Source of the DNA: Actinomycetota bacterium
GTDB lineage: Bacteria; Actinomycetota; Acidimicrobiia; Acidimicrobiales; Ilumatobacteraceae
Assembly (NCBI GenBank): GCA_005778215.1
Contig: SXKB01000256.1
Span: forward strand, 1 to 35,492
Reading direction: 5' to 3'
DNA: 35,492 bases
Part shown: positions 16,620 through 25,078 of the stretch, in pieces
How positions within the stretch are numbered: the stretch's first letter is position 1
Layout of the letters: each line of letters opens with the position of its first letter
Made by a program: the position numbers and the translations under genes
The notes under the pieces: model-generated
What the model was told of the DNA's origin: nothing
Database searches by the model: none
What the model saw: the letters and a program-made list of their open reading frames with translations, nothing else

Positions 16620-17080
16620 CCCCGTTCGAACGCGTCGTCGCCCACCTCGACGAGCTGGGCATCGAGTACCGGCTGATGCACCATGCCCCCACGCTCACCA
16701 GCCTGGAAGCCGCCGAGATCCGCGGTGTCGACGCGTCGCGCGGCGCGAAGTCGTTGGTGGTGAAGTCGAAGGACGGCATGGCGCAGTTCGTGGTGCCGGG
16801 TGACGCATTGCTCGACTGGGGTGCGGTGAAGGCCGCAGGGTTCCGCAAGCCACGCCTGGCCGACGAGGACGAACTGCTCGCCGCCACCGGTCTCACCAAG
16901 GGCAGCGTGCCGCCGTTCGGCAACCTGTTCGGTCTGCCCGTCTTCATCGACGAGGACGTGATCGACGTGCCGCTCGTGCAGTTCAACGCCGCATCGCTCA
17001 CCGACTCGGTGGAGATCGCCGGTGCCGAACTCGTACGCGCCACCGGCGGCACCATCGGTCGCTACCGGGCCCGACCGTGA
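16616..17080 (+). CDS. YbaK/EbsC family aminoacyl-tRNA deacylase
   Basis: This 154-residue protein belongs to the YbaK/ProX family, whose members hydrolyse wrongly charged tRNAs (for example Cys-tRNA-Pro or Ala-tRNA-Pro) in trans. Family features are the N-terminal ERVVAHLDELGIEYRLMHHAP, the central GAKSLVVKSKDGMAQFVVPGD with the conserved lysine region, and KGSVPPFGNLFGLPVFIDEDV towards the C-terminus. The length is normal. Both ends overlap neighbours by four bases: its GTG with the stop of serine hydrolase 1 and its stop with the start of serine hydrolase 2. Such tight coupling between two hydrolases is odd for a housekeeping editing factor. It could protect translation from an unusual amino acid released by the pathway, which is only a hypothesis. 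Confidence 0.88.
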   Translation: MTPFERVVAHLDELGIEYRLMHHAPTLTSLEAAEIRGVDASRGAKSLVVKSKDGMAQFVVPGDALLDWGAVKAAGFRKPRLADEDELLAATGLTKGSVPPFGNLFGLPVFIDEDVIDVPLVQFNAASLTDSVEIAGAELVRATGGTIGRYRARP

Positions 17081-18417
17081 CCGCGACGGCGCACCTGGGG
17101 CACCTCCGGCTCGACGAGCTGTGCTGGCGGTTCGACATCGTCGGCGCCGTGGTGGGCGTCAGCATCGGCGGGGAGCACTCGGTGGCGGTGCACGGTGTCG
17201 CTCACGCCACCAACGACACCGCGCTGACACGCGACACGTTCCTGATGGCCGGGTCGGTGACCAAGGCGATGACCGCCACCATCGTGGCGTTGCTGCGCGC
17301 CAAGGGTCGCCTCGACCTCGATGCGCCCGTGGTGTCGGTGGTGCCCGAGTTCCGCGTGCACGACGAGGCCGCCACCGCATCCATCTCCCTCCGCCACCTG
17401 CTCACCCACACCGCCGGCTTCGACGGCGACATCTGGCCCGATCTCGGTGAGGGCGACGATGCGATCGACCGTCTGGTGGCGAGCCTGTCCACGTGTGCGC
17501 AGCTGTCGCCGCCCGGGACTGGCTTCTCGTACAACAACGCGGCGTACGCCGTGCTCGGCAAGGTGATCGAACGCGTCACGGGCCAGTCCTTCGAACATGC
17601 GCTCGCCGAACACGTGGCCACGCCCTGCGGTGCCACCATCACGACCGACCTGGCGCGGTTGCGCGGTGCCTCGACGGCCATCGGACACGTGGTCGATGCC
17701 GACGGAAGGCCGCAGCCGCTGGCCACCGCATTCGGGCCTGCATGCTTGGCGCCCGCAGGATCGCGCACGTGGTCGACCATCGACGGGCTGTTGGCGTTCG
17801 GCGAACTGCACCTCGGTCGGCACGGCACACCGGCCACGCACGCAGCCCTTCGCGCGATGCGCGAGCCGCAGATCGTGGTCGACGATCCCAACAACGGTGG
17901 CACGATGGCACTCGGGATGTTCCTCGACGACCGATGGGGCACACCGGTGGTGTTCCACGACGGCGGTGTGCAAGGACAGTCGGCGTACCTGCGTGTGCTG
18001 CCCGAACTCGACGCGGTGCTCGCGGTGATGAGCACCGGGGGAGTGCCACAGGTGTTCCACCGCCACGTCTTCGCGCAGCTCGCTGCTGCGTTGCCGGGCG
18101 TCGCAGCGCCGCTCGGCGTGGTGGCCGACCCGACCTGCGCGCTCGACCCAGCCCGCTACGTCGGCCGGTTCGAGGCGTCGGCCACTCGCGTCGACGTCAC
18201 CGAGATCGACGGGTCGTTGCGCGCGGAGGTCGTGTGGGGCCACGGCACCGACACGCCCGTGAGCACTGGCGCGCTGCCGCTGTCGCCGTACTCGACCGAG
18301 GTGCTGCTCGCCCCGCTCGACGGGCGTGACTACGTGCTGGTGTACCCACCTGCGACTCGACCGGCCGACCACCTGCTGGCCGGGCTGCGGCGCCTCAACC
18401 GAGTGCCGCTCGCCTGA
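17077..18417 (+). CDS. Beta-lactamase-fold serine hydrolase 2
   Basis: A 446-residue serine hydrolase of the class C beta-lactamase/DD-peptidase superfamily. Motif one is SVTK (Ser60-Lys63), motif two YNN (Tyr152) and motif three HDGG (around residue 290). The ~100 residues after the catalytic domain look like a beta-rich C-terminal domain, as found in D-aminopeptidase- and EstB-like relatives. There is no signal peptide. The GTG at 17077 overlaps the YbaK stop (GTGA). Its own stop ends only two bases from the stop of the histidine kinase on the other strand, so any termination signal for each transcript must lie inside the other gene. It shares little beyond the motifs with serine hydrolase 1. 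Confidence 0.87.
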   Translation: MTATAHLGHLRLDELCWRFDIVGAVVGVSIGGEHSVAVHGVAHATNDTALTRDTFLMAGSVTKAMTATIVALLRAKGRLDLDAPVVSVVPEFRVHDEAATASISLRHLLTHTAGFDGDIWPDLGEGDDAIDRLVASLSTCAQLSPPGTGFSYNNAAYAVLGKVIERVTGQSFEHALAEHVATPCGATITTDLARLRGASTAIGHVVDADGRPQPLATAFGPACLAPAGSRTWSTIDGLLAFGELHLGRHGTPATHAALRAMREPQIVVDDPNNGGTMALGMFLDDRWGTPVVFHDGGVQGQSAYLRVLPELDAVLAVMSTGGVPQVFHRHVFAQLAAALPGVAAPLGVVADPTCALDPARYVGRFEASATRVDVTEIDGSLRAEVVWGHGTDTPVSTGALPLSPYSTEVLLAPLDGRDYVLVYPPATRPADHLLAGLRRLNRVPLA

Positions 18418-18419
18418 CC

Positions 18420-19532
18420 TCAGCCCTCGGGCAGCACCAGCGTGAAGGTGGAGCCGACGTCGACAGCGGACTGCACCTCGAGCCGGCCATGCATCGCCTC
18501 GGCCAGGCTCCTCGCCACCGCCAACCCGATGCCGGTGCCCTCGATCCCGGTGCGCTCCGCACCCAGCCGGTCGAACGGCTGGAACAGCCGACCGAGCATC
18601 TCCGGTGCGATGCCCGGGCCGTCGTCGGCGACCTCGATGCCCACCATGCCGTCCTCGACGTGGACGCAACTGACCCGCACGGTGCCCGACGGCCGGTGGT
18701 ACTTCACCGCGTTCGAGAGCAGGTTCAGCATGATCTGCACGATGCGCTGCCGGTCGGCGAGCACGGAGTGGCCGCAGCCGTCGATGTTCACCGGCACGAC
18801 CGTGACATCGACACTGGCCGCCAACCCGCGGACCAACTCGATCGTCTCGGCCACCACGTCGGCGAGCGCGACCGTCTCGAGCGTCATCGTCACCCGCCCC
18901 GACTCGATGCTCGTGATGTCGAGCACCTCGTTGATCAGATCGAGCAGGTGACGACCACCCGTGACGATCTTCTCCACCGAACTCGACTGCGTGGGCGTGA
19001 GTGGTTCGAGCTGCAGCAACTGCGCGAACCCGAGCACGGCGTTCAACGGTGTGCGCAGCTCGTGGCTCATGCGCGACAGGAACATGGTCTTCGCGCGGCT
19101 GGCCTCCTGCGCCTCGCGCTCCGACACCTCCAATGCCTCGCGCAGCGTGTACTCGGCGGTCACGTCGTGCCAGCCGGCCACCCGGCCGACCACGTGGCCG
19201 TGCTCGTCGACGACCGGCGCGAGGCGCGCCGACATCCAGCGGTACACGCCGTCCTTGGTGAGGAAGCGCAAGTCGTTGCGCACCACGTTGCCCGACATCA
19301 CGTTGTCGCGCGCCCGCTGGCCACGGGCGACGTCGTCGGGATGCATGCGATCGAAGATCGACGTGCCCACGATCTCGTCGACCCGCCATCCCAACACCTC
19401 CTCGATGGCCGGGCTGATCCACACCACGCGGCTGTCGGCGTTGATCTGCATCGCCACGTCGGACGCCATCTCCGCGAGCAGGCGGTACGGCGGTTCGTGG
19501 CCGTCACGTTCGCTCCCGTCGGTGGTGGTCAT
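18420..19532 (-). CDS. Soluble PAS-domain sensor histidine kinase
   Basis: A 370-residue sensor kinase with one PAS/PAC domain (~15-130, with VVWISPAIEEVLGW and FLTKDGVYRWMSARL), a dimerisation and phosphoacceptor domain with His157 in MSHELRTPLN, and an ATPase domain with the N box NLLSNAVKY, DDGPGI and GTGIGLAV. No membrane segment is seen, so it senses an internal signal, perhaps a ligand or redox state through PAS. No response regulator gene lies in the window, so its partner is elsewhere. It lies 87 bases behind the mannosidase gene on the same strand, with a hairpin and a possible promoter between them, so it may be transcribed separately. The ATG at 19532 is the natural start. Confidence 0.92.
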   Translation of the reverse strand: MTTTDGSERDGHEPPYRLLAEMASDVAMQINADSRVVWISPAIEEVLGWRVDEIVGTSIFDRMHPDDVARGQRARDNVMSGNVVRNDLRFLTKDGVYRWMSARLAPVVDEHGHVVGRVAGWHDVTAEYTLREALEVSEREAQEASRAKTMFLSRMSHELRTPLNAVLGFAQLLQLEPLTPTQSSSVEKIVTGGRHLLDLINEVLDITSIESGRVTMTLETVALADVVAETIELVRGLAASVDVTVVPVNIDGCGHSVLADRQRIVQIMLNLLSNAVKYHRPSGTVRVSCVHVEDGMVGIEVADDGPGIAPEMLGRLFQPFDRLGAERTGIEGTGIGLAVARSLAEAMHGRLEVQSAVDVGSTFTLVLPEG

Positions 19533-19565
19533 CCTGAACCCGTCCTTCGTGGTCAGCCCATCGAC

Positions 19566-19571
19566 ACCCTA
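19566..19571 (-). promoter_or_regulatory. Possible -10 element upstream of the histidine kinase gene
   Basis: The minus strand reads TAGGGT here, about 35 bases before the ATG at 19532 and downstream of the hairpin at 19584-19606. It fits the loose TANNNT pattern of actinomycete -10 elements. No good -35 hexamer is visible at the usual 17-18 base spacing, so the call is weak. Confidence 0.2.
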
Positions 19572-19583
19572 GGACAATGCCCT

Positions 19584-19606
19584 CGCCGATCTTCAGGCGA
19601 TCGGCG
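19584..19606 (-). terminator. Hairpin after the alpha-mannosidase gene, candidate terminator
   Basis: CGCCGATC (19584-19591) and GATCGGCG (19599-19606) form a perfect 8-bp stem around a seven-base loop, 14 bases beyond the stop of the minus-strand mannosidase gene. There is no T tract. Its position between two co-directional genes suggests a transcription end or attenuation point that separates the mannosidase from the histidine kinase. Confidence 0.45.
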
Positions 19607-19619
19607 GCACGGGAAGCGG

Positions 19620-22265
19620 TCAGGTTGATCCTGCGGGTTCGTGCGACCGCAGTGTGAGCAGTGCGTGTCGACCGAGGACGAATGGCTGTGGTTCGGCCTC
19701 GGGGGACCGCGCCGTGTCGATCGAGCCCGACCGTGCTTCGCCGAGGTCGCAGTCGTGGAACACGCGTGCCGGTCCGGCCGCGTCCAGCCGAGCCGCTGCG
19801 GGCGAGTCGGTGGGGTTCCACAGTCGCCACACCACGCCGTGCCCGTCGTCGGCGGGCTTCATCGCGGTCATCACCGCGTCGGTCACCGTGACGCCAGGGA
19901 TGTCGGGATCGACCAGCGGCTGCGCGCCGACGGCGACGATGATCGGCGTCAGCTCGAAGGCCTCCAGCGCGGCCCAGCGCCCCACTTGGTCGACGGGATC
20001 GGGGAGCACCGCGATGCGCGCCGAGACGCCCTCGGCGCACTGGGCGCCGGGCACCGGGATCGCCGGACTGGCCCGACCGGGCCGGGTGCGCAGATCGGGC
20101 CTCGACATCCATCCCACCGCGCGGAGCAGCGTGACCAGCACGGCGTCGTCGTCGACGTCGGCCTCGGGCAGACCCGGGGCGAGCAGCAGGCTCCCACCGC
20201 GCGCCACCCACCCCTGGTGGCAGCACGTGCTCGGGGTGGGATGCACCCAGTTGGCCGGTCGTTGCACCGTCCCGTCGAACTCGTCGTGTCCGAACGTGAC
20301 CGCCCGGATCGTCGTGCCCCCTCCCACGGGCATCCGCAGCTGCAGACGATGGTCGCGGGCAGTGGTGCTGCAGTGCACGTCGATGTCGAGCCGGCCGCCG
20401 GGGGACAGGCGCGCCACCGTGACGAGCGTGAGCACTGTCGAGTCGGTCGTGCGGTGCTCCCGTGATGCGGCGAGGCCCGTCGGCACGTCGAACGTGCGTG
20501 TCACGGTCAGCTCGCCGGATCCGTTCGGGTGTCGTCGGCGGACGACGTCGACCGCACGCAGCACGAGCAGGTGCGCGTCGTCGAGCACGTCGGCGTCGTA
20601 CGTGTCGCCGCGGTCACCGCGATCGACGACACCCATCAGGCCGTGCCGAGTGACACCGCCTGCCGTGTACGACAACGTGCCGTCGTCGGCCACTTCGACC
20701 GCGGCCCCTCCGAACGCGATGGATCGACCGTCGTCGACTGCGTCGTCCTCCCGTGTCCCCCGGGCGACTCGTAGACGGGTCCAACCCAACGGCGGCAACG
20801 TCGCCTCGACCTCGAGGTCGATCAACTCCTGGTCCGGCGAGAACCGGTCACGGCGCTGATCGGCGGCGGCGACCATCCGGGCCGGCCGACCGTCGACCTC
20901 GAAGCCAACGCTGTCGAGCGAGGCGACGTGTCCCGGGTGCCGCTCGATGCCGTCGTTCCGCACCCGGAACGCGGGCCAGCCCTCGACGGGGATGCGCACC
21001 ACCTCGCGTCGTTCGAAGGGCGAGGGGTTCCACACCGCCACGTCCCACTCGTCGGCCCAAGGCGCCAGATGGTCGGGACCGAGACCCGACAGCGCCTCGC
21101 ACAGCCGGCGGCTCAGCGCATCGGCGGCGGCGATCGCGGTGCCGCTGCGCGTGGCCATCGTGGCATGGACCCCGTCGACCGAACAGCCGCCGATGGAGTC
21201 GTGCGCCTGGTTCTGCAGCAACAGCCGGCGGACGCGACGCAGTGTCGGCCGTTCGTCGGCCAGCCCCGACAACGACGCCAGCGCGGCGATTCGCTCGGCG
21301 CGCCACAGCGCCGACTCGGCGTGGCGGTTGGCCAGCTTGAGGGGCATCCTGCTCGACCACACGCCGGGGAGCAGGTTGGCGTCGCGACCACCGGTCAGTG
21401 GCCCCTCCCACTCAGCGTCGGGGCGAGGCAGTGCTCGCACCGCGTCGTCGAGGGTGGATCGATGCACGGTCCATCCGGTGCGTCGGCCCAGCTCGAGCGC
21501 CACCGCCTCGGTGTGCGGGTCGGGCACAGAGTGGTCGACACCGTTCATCAACAGCACGCGGTCGGGCGAGCGGACGGCGAGCACCGAGGCCAGGTCGCGC
21601 AATCTCGTCGCCGCGACGTCGACATCGCGCTCGAGGTTCGCCGCCGCCAGGTAGCTCCCTTCGAGGTGCCAGGCGAGCACCTCGCTGGTGTCACTCGCTC
21701 GCCAGATCCACCGGGCCGGCAACGCGTCGCGCTCGCTCCCATGACCGCGCCAGTACACGAACGCGTCGAGCCCGAAGCCGCGGAACAACTGCGGGAACGC
21801 CGCCGGATGCCCGAACGAGTCGGGCGTGTAGGCCACGCGCGACGTACCGCCGTGTGCCTCGCAGACCATCCGTCCCTCGAGCAGGTTGCGGATGTGCGCC
21901 TCGCCGGACGGGAGCAGTGAGTCGGGCTGCACGTACCACGGCCCGATCGTCAGGCGCCCGTCGGCCACGGCGCGCCGCACGTCGTCGGCACGACCCGGCC
22001 GGGCCTCGAGGTAGTCCTCCACCACGATGGCCTGCCCGTCGAGCACGAATGCCCAGCCGGGGTCGCGGTCGAGCAGGTCGAGCACGCGGTCGACCGTGGT
22101 GACGAGCCGACCTCGGAACCACTCCGCCGACTCGTACCACTCCCGATCCCAGTGGGTGTGCGACACGAGGTGCACCGTCAGCTCGGCGGGTGGGATCGGC
22201 ACCTCGGGCAGCGCACGGAACGGCCAGGCCCCGCTCCCGGTGGGTGTCGGCTCGGACGCGGTCAC
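19620..22265 (-). CDS. Glycoside hydrolase family 38 alpha-mannosidase
   Basis: An 881-residue enzyme of family GH38, which removes alpha-linked mannose (or mannosylglycerate-type substrates) with a zinc-assisted retaining mechanism. The N-terminal domain carries the zinc motif SHTHWDREW (His38, Asp40), the nucleophile in YTPDSFGHP (Asp149), DGQAIVVEDYLE and a later zinc histidine in NQAHDSIGG. The C-terminal half is beta-rich, as usual for the family. Length is close to E. coli MngB. No signal peptide is present, so it is probably cytoplasmic and acts on imported or internal oligosaccharides. The GTG at 22265 begins the open frame after the divergent gap to the AceE-like gene. No sugar transporter or other sugar enzyme is close by, so its link to the neighbours is unclear. 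Confidence 0.92.
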   Translation of the reverse strand: MTASEPTPTGSGAWPFRALPEVPIPPAELTVHLVSHTHWDREWYESAEWFRGRLVTTVDRVLDLLDRDPGWAFVLDGQAIVVEDYLEARPGRADDVRRAVADGRLTIGPWYVQPDSLLPSGEAHIRNLLEGRMVCEAHGGTSRVAYTPDSFGHPAAFPQLFRGFGLDAFVYWRGHGSERDALPARWIWRASDTSEVLAWHLEGSYLAAANLERDVDVAATRLRDLASVLAVRSPDRVLLMNGVDHSVPDPHTEAVALELGRRTGWTVHRSTLDDAVRALPRPDAEWEGPLTGGRDANLLPGVWSSRMPLKLANRHAESALWRAERIAALASLSGLADERPTLRRVRRLLLQNQAHDSIGGCSVDGVHATMATRSGTAIAAADALSRRLCEALSGLGPDHLAPWADEWDVAVWNPSPFERREVVRIPVEGWPAFRVRNDGIERHPGHVASLDSVGFEVDGRPARMVAAADQRRDRFSPDQELIDLEVEATLPPLGWTRLRVARGTREDDAVDDGRSIAFGGAAVEVADDGTLSYTAGGVTRHGLMGVVDRGDRGDTYDADVLDDAHLLVLRAVDVVRRRHPNGSGELTVTRTFDVPTGLAASREHRTTDSTVLTLVTVARLSPGGRLDIDVHCSTTARDHRLQLRMPVGGGTTIRAVTFGHDEFDGTVQRPANWVHPTPSTCCHQGWVARGGSLLLAPGLPEADVDDDAVLVTLLRAVGWMSRPDLRTRPGRASPAIPVPGAQCAEGVSARIAVLPDPVDQVGRWAALEAFELTPIIVAVGAQPLVDPDIPGVTVTDAVMTAMKPADDGHGVVWRLWNPTDSPAAARLDAAGPARVFHDCDLGEARSGSIDTARSPEAEPQPFVLGRHALLTLRSHEPAGST

Positions 22266-22384
22266 CCGCTCACGATGGCAAACGCGAGCGCGCGCGGGCT
22301 ATGTGCACCGGCACGGATCGGTGTGCGCCGGTCGTGCGGTGGGACGAGATCCGGCACCGCCGGTGTCGGGCAGGATGGGTGAAC
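22266..22384. promoter_or_regulatory. Divergent promoter region between alpha-mannosidase and AceE-like genes
   Basis: This 119-base gap separates genes pointing away from each other and must hold at least one start of transcription. I see no strong -35/-10 pair on either strand. The only structure I notice is a short palindrome, CACCGCCGGTG, near its right-hand end. Confidence 0.35.
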
Positions 22385-24700
22385 ATGGACGATCTCGCGA
22401 CCCTGGAAGCGGTGCAACGGCGGGTCCTCTGGCTGGCCGTCCGCATGATCGACTCGGCGAACCACGACCGCCCGGCCGGTGAGGTGAAGGTGGGCGGTCA
22501 CCAGGCATCGTCGGCCTCGATGGTGGGCATCATGACCTCGATGTGGTTCGGTCACCTGTCCGGCGACGACAAGGTGGCCGTGAAGCCACACGCCTCGCCG
22601 GTGTACCACGCCATCAAGTACCTCACCGGCGAACTCGACCGTTCGTACCTCACCCGGCTGCGCGAGTTCGGCGGGTTGCAGGCCTACCCGAGCCGCACCA
22701 AGGATCCCGACGTCGCCGACTTCTCGACGGGCTCCGTCGGCCTCGGCGTGGTGGCACCGCTCTTCGCCGCCGCCGTGCGTCGCTATGTGGAGGCCCACTC
22801 CGGTGCACCCGCCGAACGCCCCGCACGGTTCATCGCGCTCGCCGGCGACGCCGAACTCGACGAGGGAAACGTGTGGGAGGCCATCTCCGACCCGGCCCTG
22901 CAAGGGCTGGGCAACGTGATGTGGGTGGTCGACACCAACCGGCAGAGCCTCGACCGGGTGATCCCCGACCAGAAGATCAAGAAGCTGATGGAGTTCTTCG
23001 ACGGTGCCGGCTGGCATGTGGTGGAGGCGAAGTACGGCGCCCGGCTGCAGGACGCGTTCACCCGTCCGAACGGGGACGTGTTGCGCCGCCACATCGACGC
23101 GATGTCGAACGAGGAGTACCAGTCGCTGTTCGCGCACCGCGGCAGCGAACTCCGCGAACGGTTCCTCGCCGGTGCCGACTCGTCGGTGCGGCGCTTCCTC
23201 GACGACTACGACGACACCCAACTCGCGCCGCTGGTGCACAACCTCGGTGGTCACGACCTCGGCGTGCTGATCGACCGCTATCGCCAGTGCGATGCCGTCA
23301 CCGACCGGCCCAGCGTGGTGTTCGCCTACACGATCAAGGGTTGGGGTCTGCCGATGGCGGGCGACCCGCTGAATCATGCGGCGCTCCTCTCGGTCGAGCA
23401 GATCGATGCACTGCGCGCCGAGTTCGGACGCACCCGCGACGACGAATGGGACCGCTTCCCGGTCGACACGCCGGAGGGCCGGATGTGCACTGCCGTCGGT
23501 GGCGAGCTCAACAACCGCCCGACGCCGGCCCGCCCGACGGTGCCGGTGCCCGACGCCGTCGGCGGGAACCTCGGCGGCAAGGCGGTGAGCACGCAGGAGA
23601 CGTTCGGCCGCCTGCTCACCAGGCTCGCCGAGATCCCCGAGGTGGCCGCACGCATGGTGACCACCTCCCCCGACGTGAGCGTGAGCACCAACCTCGGCGG
23701 ATGGATCAACAAGATGGGTGTGTTCCACCCCGCCGAACAGCGCGACTACCTGGGCGACTCGCGGGCGCTGAAGTGGCGGCAGTCGTCGGCCGGGCACCAC
23801 GTCGAGCTGGGCATCAGCGAGATGAACCTGTTCCTCCTGCTGCACGCGCTCGGCCTCGGCCACGAACTCCACGGTGAACATCTGCTGCCCATCGGCACCG
23901 TCTACGACCCGTTCGTGTGCCGAGGCCTCGACGCGCTCGTCTATGCGCTCTACAACGGTGCTCGCTTCGTGGTGGTCGGCACACCGGCCGGCGTGACGCT
24001 CGCGCCCGAGGGTGGTGCCCACCAGAGCACCGTCACGCCGTCCATCGGGCTGGAGCTCCCCGGGATCGCGTACGCCGAGCCGGCCTACGCACTGGCGCTC
24101 GACTGGTTGCTGTGCGACGGCCTTCGGCGGCTGTCGGACCCCGATGGCGACAGCCTGTACCTGCGGCTGTCGACTCGACCGATCGATCAGGCGCCCTTCG
24201 CCGCGACCGTCGAACGCCGCGGCGAGGACGCATTGCGCGCCGACGTGCTCGCCGGCGGCTATCGCCTTCGCGAACCCGTCGCCCGGCCGGCGGAGGTGGT
24301 GATCGCCACCTGCGGGCCGCTCGTACCCGAGGCGGTGGCCGCCGCCGCGATGCTCGACGACGAGGGCGTGCCGTCATTGGTGCTCGACATCACCAGCTCC
24401 GACCGCCTCTACCGCGAATGGCGCAACGGCCTGCGCGACGCGACGCGTGGGGCGAGAGCCGCAGCCCCGGTGCACCAACTGGCGCGACTGCTCGCACCGC
24501 ACGAACGCCACCTGCCGATCGTCACGGTGCACGATGCGGCGAGCCACCACCTCGCCTGGCTCGGCGGTGTCTTCGGCTCGCGCACACTGCCGGTGGGGGT
24601 GGACGCATTCGGGCAGTCGGGCAGCATCGCCGACCTCCATCGTTGTTTCGATCTGTCGGCCGAGCAGATCGTGAACGCTGCACTGGTCGCCACGGCCTGA
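22385..24700 (+). CDS. AceE-like homodimeric pyruvate dehydrogenase E1 / transketolase family enzyme
   Basis: A 771-residue thiamine diphosphate enzyme most similar in layout to AceE, the homodimeric E1 that decarboxylates pyruvate. Key AceE positions can be matched: GGHQAS (His39), KPHASP (His69), the cofactor motif GDAELDE (154) followed by DTNRQ, the lysine in YTIKGWG, the mobile-loop histidine in PLNHAALL, a glutamate in GISEMN and a histidine in GGAHQS. It lacks about 100 N-terminal residues found in E. coli AceE, the part used there to bind E2. GDAELDE replaces GDGEMDE. No E2 or E3 gene is in the window, so it may act on a different 2-oxo acid or ketose. The ATG at 22385 follows an AGGATGGG-like site; the GTG at 22379 is an alternative. 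Confidence 0.85.
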   Translation: MDDLATLEAVQRRVLWLAVRMIDSANHDRPAGEVKVGGHQASSASMVGIMTSMWFGHLSGDDKVAVKPHASPVYHAIKYLTGELDRSYLTRLREFGGLQAYPSRTKDPDVADFSTGSVGLGVVAPLFAAAVRRYVEAHSGAPAERPARFIALAGDAELDEGNVWEAISDPALQGLGNVMWVVDTNRQSLDRVIPDQKIKKLMEFFDGAGWHVVEAKYGARLQDAFTRPNGDVLRRHIDAMSNEEYQSLFAHRGSELRERFLAGADSSVRRFLDDYDDTQLAPLVHNLGGHDLGVLIDRYRQCDAVTDRPSVVFAYTIKGWGLPMAGDPLNHAALLSVEQIDALRAEFGRTRDDEWDRFPVDTPEGRMCTAVGGELNNRPTPARPTVPVPDAVGGNLGGKAVSTQETFGRLLTRLAEIPEVAARMVTTSPDVSVSTNLGGWINKMGVFHPAEQRDYLGDSRALKWRQSSAGHHVELGISEMNLFLLLHALGLGHELHGEHLLPIGTVYDPFVCRGLDALVYALYNGARFVVVGTPAGVTLAPEGGAHQSTVTPSIGLELPGIAYAEPAYALALDWLLCDGLRRLSDPDGDSLYLRLSTRPIDQAPFAATVERRGEDALRADVLAGGYRLREPVARPAEVVIATCGPLVPEAVAAAAMLDDEGVPSLVLDITSSDRLYREWRNGLRDATRGARAAAPVHQLARLLAPHERHLPIVTVHDAASHHLAWLGGVFGSRTLPVGVDAFGQSGSIADLHRCFDLSAEQIVNAALVATA

Positions 24701-24707
24701 GCTGACG

Positions 24708-25052
24708 ATGCACCCGGCAGGCACCCTCCCCGACGACCACCCCGTGGTCCGTCAGTTCGATGCGTACAACGCGCACCTGCTCGACGAGTTCGTGCGCTGC
24801 TTCGCGCCGACCATCCGGCTCACGCGCAGCGACGGCTCGGTACGCGCAGAGGGACACGAACAGCTGCGCGCCGTGTACGAGCCGGTCTTCGCCATCCCCG
24901 GCCGGCGCGCCACGATCCTCGATCGCATCGTCGTCGGTCACCGGGTGGTGGACCACGAACGCGTCGACGACGACAGCGGCCGTTCGTTCGAGGCGATCGT
25001 CACCTACCGACTGGAGCATGGCGAGATCGTGGAGATGACCGTCCTCGACTGA
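24708..25052 (+). CDS. NTF2-like (SnoaL/ketosteroid isomerase fold) small protein, copy 2
   Basis: A 114-residue protein closely similar to the one at 13588-13923. Shared runs include LPDDHPV, CFAPTIRLT, VRAEGHEQLR (YEQLR in copy 1), GRRATIL, VDHER and DDDSGR, so it is a clear paralogue, though the N-terminus is longer by three residues (MHPAGT). It starts seven bases after the stop of the AceE-like gene on the same strand and is probably co-transcribed with it. It ends 26 bases from the convergent serine hydrolase 3. No catalytic function can be assigned. Copy 1 is coupled to PucR1, and copy 2 lies near PucR2 but on the other strand. Confidence 0.82.
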   Translation: MHPAGTLPDDHPVVRQFDAYNAHLLDEFVRCFAPTIRLTRSDGSVRAEGHEQLRAVYEPVFAIPGRRATILDRIVVGHRVVDHERVDDDSGRSFEAIVTYRLEHGEIVEMTVLD

Positions 25053-25078
25053 ACGAACGGCGCGGCCCGGCGGCCGGA

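Noticed and set aside
25053-25078. GC-rich 26-base gap as a bidirectional terminator
   Set aside because: Only a 5-bp stem (CGGCC/GGCCG) can be formed, which is expected by chance in such sequence.
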